A DNA stretch of 64,000 nt, from the NCBI GenBank assembly GCA_026018925.1, contig JAKSZU010000002.1, positions 54,837,837 to 54,901,836 of the forward strand, read 5' to 3'. The notes beneath the pieces were generated by a model. It made no database searches and was not told where the DNA came from. It saw only the letters and a list, made by a program, of their open reading frames with translations. This stretch comes from Tupaia tana (lineage: Eukaryota; Chordata; Mammalia; Scandentia; Tupaiidae). Positions 61,301 through 64,000 of the stretch are shown piece after piece. Positions within the stretch are counted from its first letter, which is position 1, and the number at the start of each line of letters is the position of its first letter. A program made the translations under genes and the position numbers.

Positions 61301-62044
61301 CCTCAAAAATAGCATAAAAATTGAATGGATACTTCATAACTTAAAAAAATACTCATTTCATTTGTGATCATACAAAACACAAATTAAAATGATTAAAGAG
61401 ATTCCATTGTTACTTGTCTGCAACAGATGCTGAAGATTTTACCATCTCCAGCATTGATCATGTTACAGAAAACAATTGATTTCATATGTTTTTGTTAATT
61501 TTATAAATTGATGTATCTTCATTTCGTTGATTTTCTAAATTGGCTATATCTTTATCTGGAGATATAGCTCTAAAGACAAGTATATGTGTTGATCTGAAAC
61601 TCCAGTTTTATTTACTTAATATGGGTTTCTGGAGATACAACAATCTTAAACAAGAGTTAATTATAAAAATGGGCATTCTGGTATTCTGAACAGTTTTGCT
61701 TTCCCATACAGATATGACTAGTCCAGGTGATTAAGACCTTTTTGGTATAAATAAAAATCTGAACAATTGCTCCTTGTCTTCCAGTATAATCAGATCTTCA
61801 TTTTACAAATAGCTTCCACAAAGCACTATGCTATTGGTGTAGTGATAGAAAATACAGAATAGGTCTTATTTTGGAGATCTTAACATACAATTAAAAAAAA
61901 TAAGGTATGGCTACAGCAAATTTCAAAATACCTAACAGCCCTATAATAAATATGAAATAATATGGAAATATAAAACACCTAATGCATGCAGGAAAATACT
62001 CATAATGTATTATTAATTTATGGAGGGAATTGTGACAGATTAAA
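61301..62044. other. unassigned stretch
   Basis: No gene or recognisable repeat. Confidence 0.4.
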
Positions 62045-62060
62045 AGTCAATAAAGAATTG

Positions 62061-62320
62061 GAGGATTAGCAGATGTCGTGATGGTTATGTCACTGGATTC
62101 CCACGTAGTTGACTGTGGCTTGAGTTCCACACCTGGGAGCTTAAAACTCACACTGGGTGCATGTGCATGCATGCCCCATATCCTGAGGAGAATGGAAGAG
62201 AAGGGATTGCAACATGGCCATCCCCACTAGGGGGATGATTTCTTGCTTTCTATCTCTTTGTCTCTCTGGTGACCACATGTGCCCTATAGCAAAAATCTCT
62301 CTCAAAAAAAAAAAAAAAAA
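62061..62320 (+). repeat. family 1 SINE with TSD
   Basis: 'gaggattagcagatgtcgtgatgg', 'ggattcccacgtagttgac', 'ggagaatggaagagaaggg', a hairpin relic (ccccActaggggga), a CT tract and poly(A). The TSD 'agtcaataaagaattg' (62045) is repeated as 'agtcagtaaagaattt' (62321). Confidence 0.9.
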
Positions 62321-62345
62321 AGTCAGTAAAGAATTTGTAAAAATA

Positions 62346-62509
62346 TATTTTAAAGAATTATTTTATTTAACTTCTTAATTTACTATTATTTTTCAATTTA
62401 TGGAGAGAGAGAAAAAAAGTTAAAAGTAAGCCACCAGGTCCAGGACTCTAACCACAGTTAGCAATGTGGGAGTCCAGCACCCCAAACACCATGCCACCTG
62501 CCAGTTCCT
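62346..62509 (-). repeat. family 1 SINE, body-deleted, with TSD (reverse)
   Basis: An AT-rich start, 'ggagagagagaaaaaaag', 'gtaagccaccaggtccaggac', 'gtgggagtccagcaccccaaac' and 'ccacctgccagttcc'. The central body is missing. The 14-base TSD 'gaatttgtaaaaat' sits at about 62332 and 62511, inside the flank of the SINE at 62061. Confidence 0.8.
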
Positions 62510-62524
62510 AGAATTTGTAAAAAT

Positions 62525-62985
62525 TTTGAGGGTACCACCTAATACGTCAGTAGTGTTACTCCTGAGTAGTGATATTGGTGGTAATACTCTGCCTTTGTAA
62601 CATATAATTTCTAATTTTTATAATTAAAATGATAAATTCTTCTCTTATTGGCTGTGTTAGATTGTCTTTGTTTTAAAAAATCCATCCTCATTAACTTCAT
62701 GAGATTTTTGTTGTCTGATTTTTAACCACTTTGTTTTTCTTTAGAACTCTATTTCACAGTAAAGAATCACTGACAATTCAATAGATACTTGCAAGATAAT
62801 GAGCACACCAAATTTTTTACTATCCACAACACAATGTAATGTTAATTGTTGAAGATATGAATGTTTATATCCTCAATTAGTTCATTATACACCATATACA
62901 TACTTCTTAAAAATATATTGTACCCTACAAAGATCGATAATAATTATATGTAAATCATAATTACAATAAATATTTTAAAAGAGCA
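62525..62985. other. unassigned stretch
   Basis: AT-rich. It may be a continuation of the L1 upstream of the recognisable part, but I cannot show it. Confidence 0.35.
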
Positions 62986-62989
62986 AAAA

Positions 62990-64000
62990 TGTTATCTTAA
63001 TGACCTTCTCAAAGATTGACCACATACTAGGGCACAAAACAAGCTTTTATGGATTCAAAGGTATAGAATCTATATCCAGCATCTTCTTTAACCATGATGG
63101 AATTAAACTTGATACTAATTTCAGGAAAAAAGTCCTCAAAAATACAAAAATATATGAAAACTAAACAACCTACTCTTTTTTTTTTTTTTTTTTGAGAGAT
63201 TTTTGCTATAGGGCGCGTGCGCTCGCCAGACAGAGAGAGAGACAGAGAGACAGAAAGCGAGAAATCACTCCCCAGGGGGGATGGTCACGCCTCAATCCCT
63301 TCTCCTCCATTCTCCTCTCGGGATCTTGGGCATGCACGCACACGCGCTGGGTGTGAGTTTTAAGTCACCGGGTCTGGGACACGAACCGCGGTCGACTACA
63401 TGGGAATCCAGCGACACAGCCATTACGCCAACTGCTGGTTCCCCTAAACAACCTACTCTTGAGTTACTTCACAACTATTGAAGAAATCAAGACTGAAATA
63501 AAAAGATTCATGGAAACCAATGATAATGAGTACACGAGTTTCTATAATCTCTGGGACACAGCAAAACTTTCATTAGAGAAAAGGTCATAGCAATTGGTGT
63601 GCATAAAAAAAAAAATGGAGAGGTGGCAAATGGACAACCTAACATCATTCCTTAGGGAATTGGAAAAACAAGGGGAAAAAATCCAAAAAATGCCAGGAGA
63701 AAAGATATAATAAAAATTCAAGCAGAAATAAATAAAATAGAAAATAAACAAATTATACAGAAAATAAATAAAAGCAAAAGCTGGTTCTTTGAAATGATAA
63801 ACAAAATGAACATACCATTAATTAGACTATTTAAGAAGAAGAGAGAAAGGAACCAGATAAATCAAATTAGCAATGAAATAATCAATATTACAACAGACAA
63901 AATAGAAATACCAAACATCTTTAGAAGATACTATGAACGACTATATGCCAACAAACAAGATAACCTGGATGAGATGGACAGATTCCTGGACACATATAAT
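62990..64000 (+). mobile_element. L1 ORF2 fragment, split by a SINE, runs off the window
   Basis: Matches L1 ORF2 from the end of the endonuclease domain towards the reverse transcriptase. 'gattgaccacatactagggcac' corresponds to IDHxLGHK. After the SINE come EIKRFMETND, NLWDTAK, MDNLTSFLRELEKQ, KSKSWFFEMINKM and YANKQDNLDEMDRFLDTY. Early parts have stops and frameshifts (for example KRS* at about 63585). The frame from about 63669 to the window edge stays open, about 110 codons. No RT catalytic motif is reached. Confidence 0.9.
63178..63443 (-). repeat. family 1 SINE, youngest type, inside L1 (reverse)
   Basis: Poly(T), 'gctatagggcgcgtgcgctcgcc', the hairpin ccccAggggggatgg, 'cacacgcgctgggtgtg', 'cacgaaccgcggtcgac' and 'acgccaactgctggttcc'. 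The 17-base TSD 'ctaaacaacctactctt' at 63161-63177 and 63444-63460 is identical. This is one of the most recent events in the window. Confidence 0.95.

Overview
The window is nuclear DNA from a placental mammal. It is AT-rich, intergenic or deep-intronic sequence built almost entirely from interspersed repeats. The evidence is ancient MIR and L2 elements shared by all mammals, two MLT1-type MaLR LTRs and a Tigger-group DNA element typical of eutherians, L1 fragments of several ages, microsatellites, a 5'-truncated retrocopy of a proteasome ATPase mRNA and a dead C2H2 zinc-finger array. No intact protein-coding gene, rRNA, functional tRNA, CRISPR array or bacterial feature is visible. Nearly all open frames in the window are spurious readings through repeats.

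The dominant feature is a tRNA-derived SINE, called family 1 here, with about 40 copies on both strands. It has a pol III box A and box B head, a roughly 170 bp tRNA-unrelated body with a C-run/G-run hairpin and a pyrimidine tract, and a poly(A) tail without AATAAA. Many copies are CpG-rich with near-perfect target-site duplications (TSDs), so the family was active recently. Older, CpG-depleted copies and a short form lacking the central body are also present. A second, older tRNA-like family (family 2, about 8 copies) has an AATAAA-containing 3' end. Two further copies look like a tRNA-7SL chimera. I do not recognise family 1 as a primate, rodent, carnivore, horse, bovid, rabbit, bat VES or afrotherian SINE. 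A colugo (Dermoptera) or another lineage with its own tRNA SINE is a low-confidence guess.

Layout: 0-1 kb is an L2 tail. 1-9 kb holds SINEs and an old L1 3' region. 9-14 kb has a possible dead exon (10.7-11.2 kb), an L1 3' UTR, a TG/TA/CA palindrome and a long reverse L2. 14-26 kb is MIRs, SINEs and unassigned sequence. 26-34 kb holds a short palindromic-ended element, a Tigger-type element, an L2 tail and SINEs. 34.5-38 kb is SINE-free. 38-41.6 kb has a tRNA-7SL-like SINE and the zinc-finger pseudogene. 44.5-49.2 kb has two MLT1 LTRs and a SINE cluster. 51-57.6 kb holds SINEs, a reverse L2, a MIR and L1 pieces. 59-61 kb has the second palindromic-ended element and the PSMC1 retrocopy. 63-64 kb is L1 ORF2, cut by a young SINE and running off the end.

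No set of genes acts together here. What can be read is the retrotransposition history: L1 presumably supplied the machinery, and the SINEs, the PSMC1 retrocopy and their TSDs are its products. I found no convincing new biological system. The most unusual material is the SINE biology: the lineage-specific family, its short form, its hairpin, and the possible tRNA-7SL chimera.
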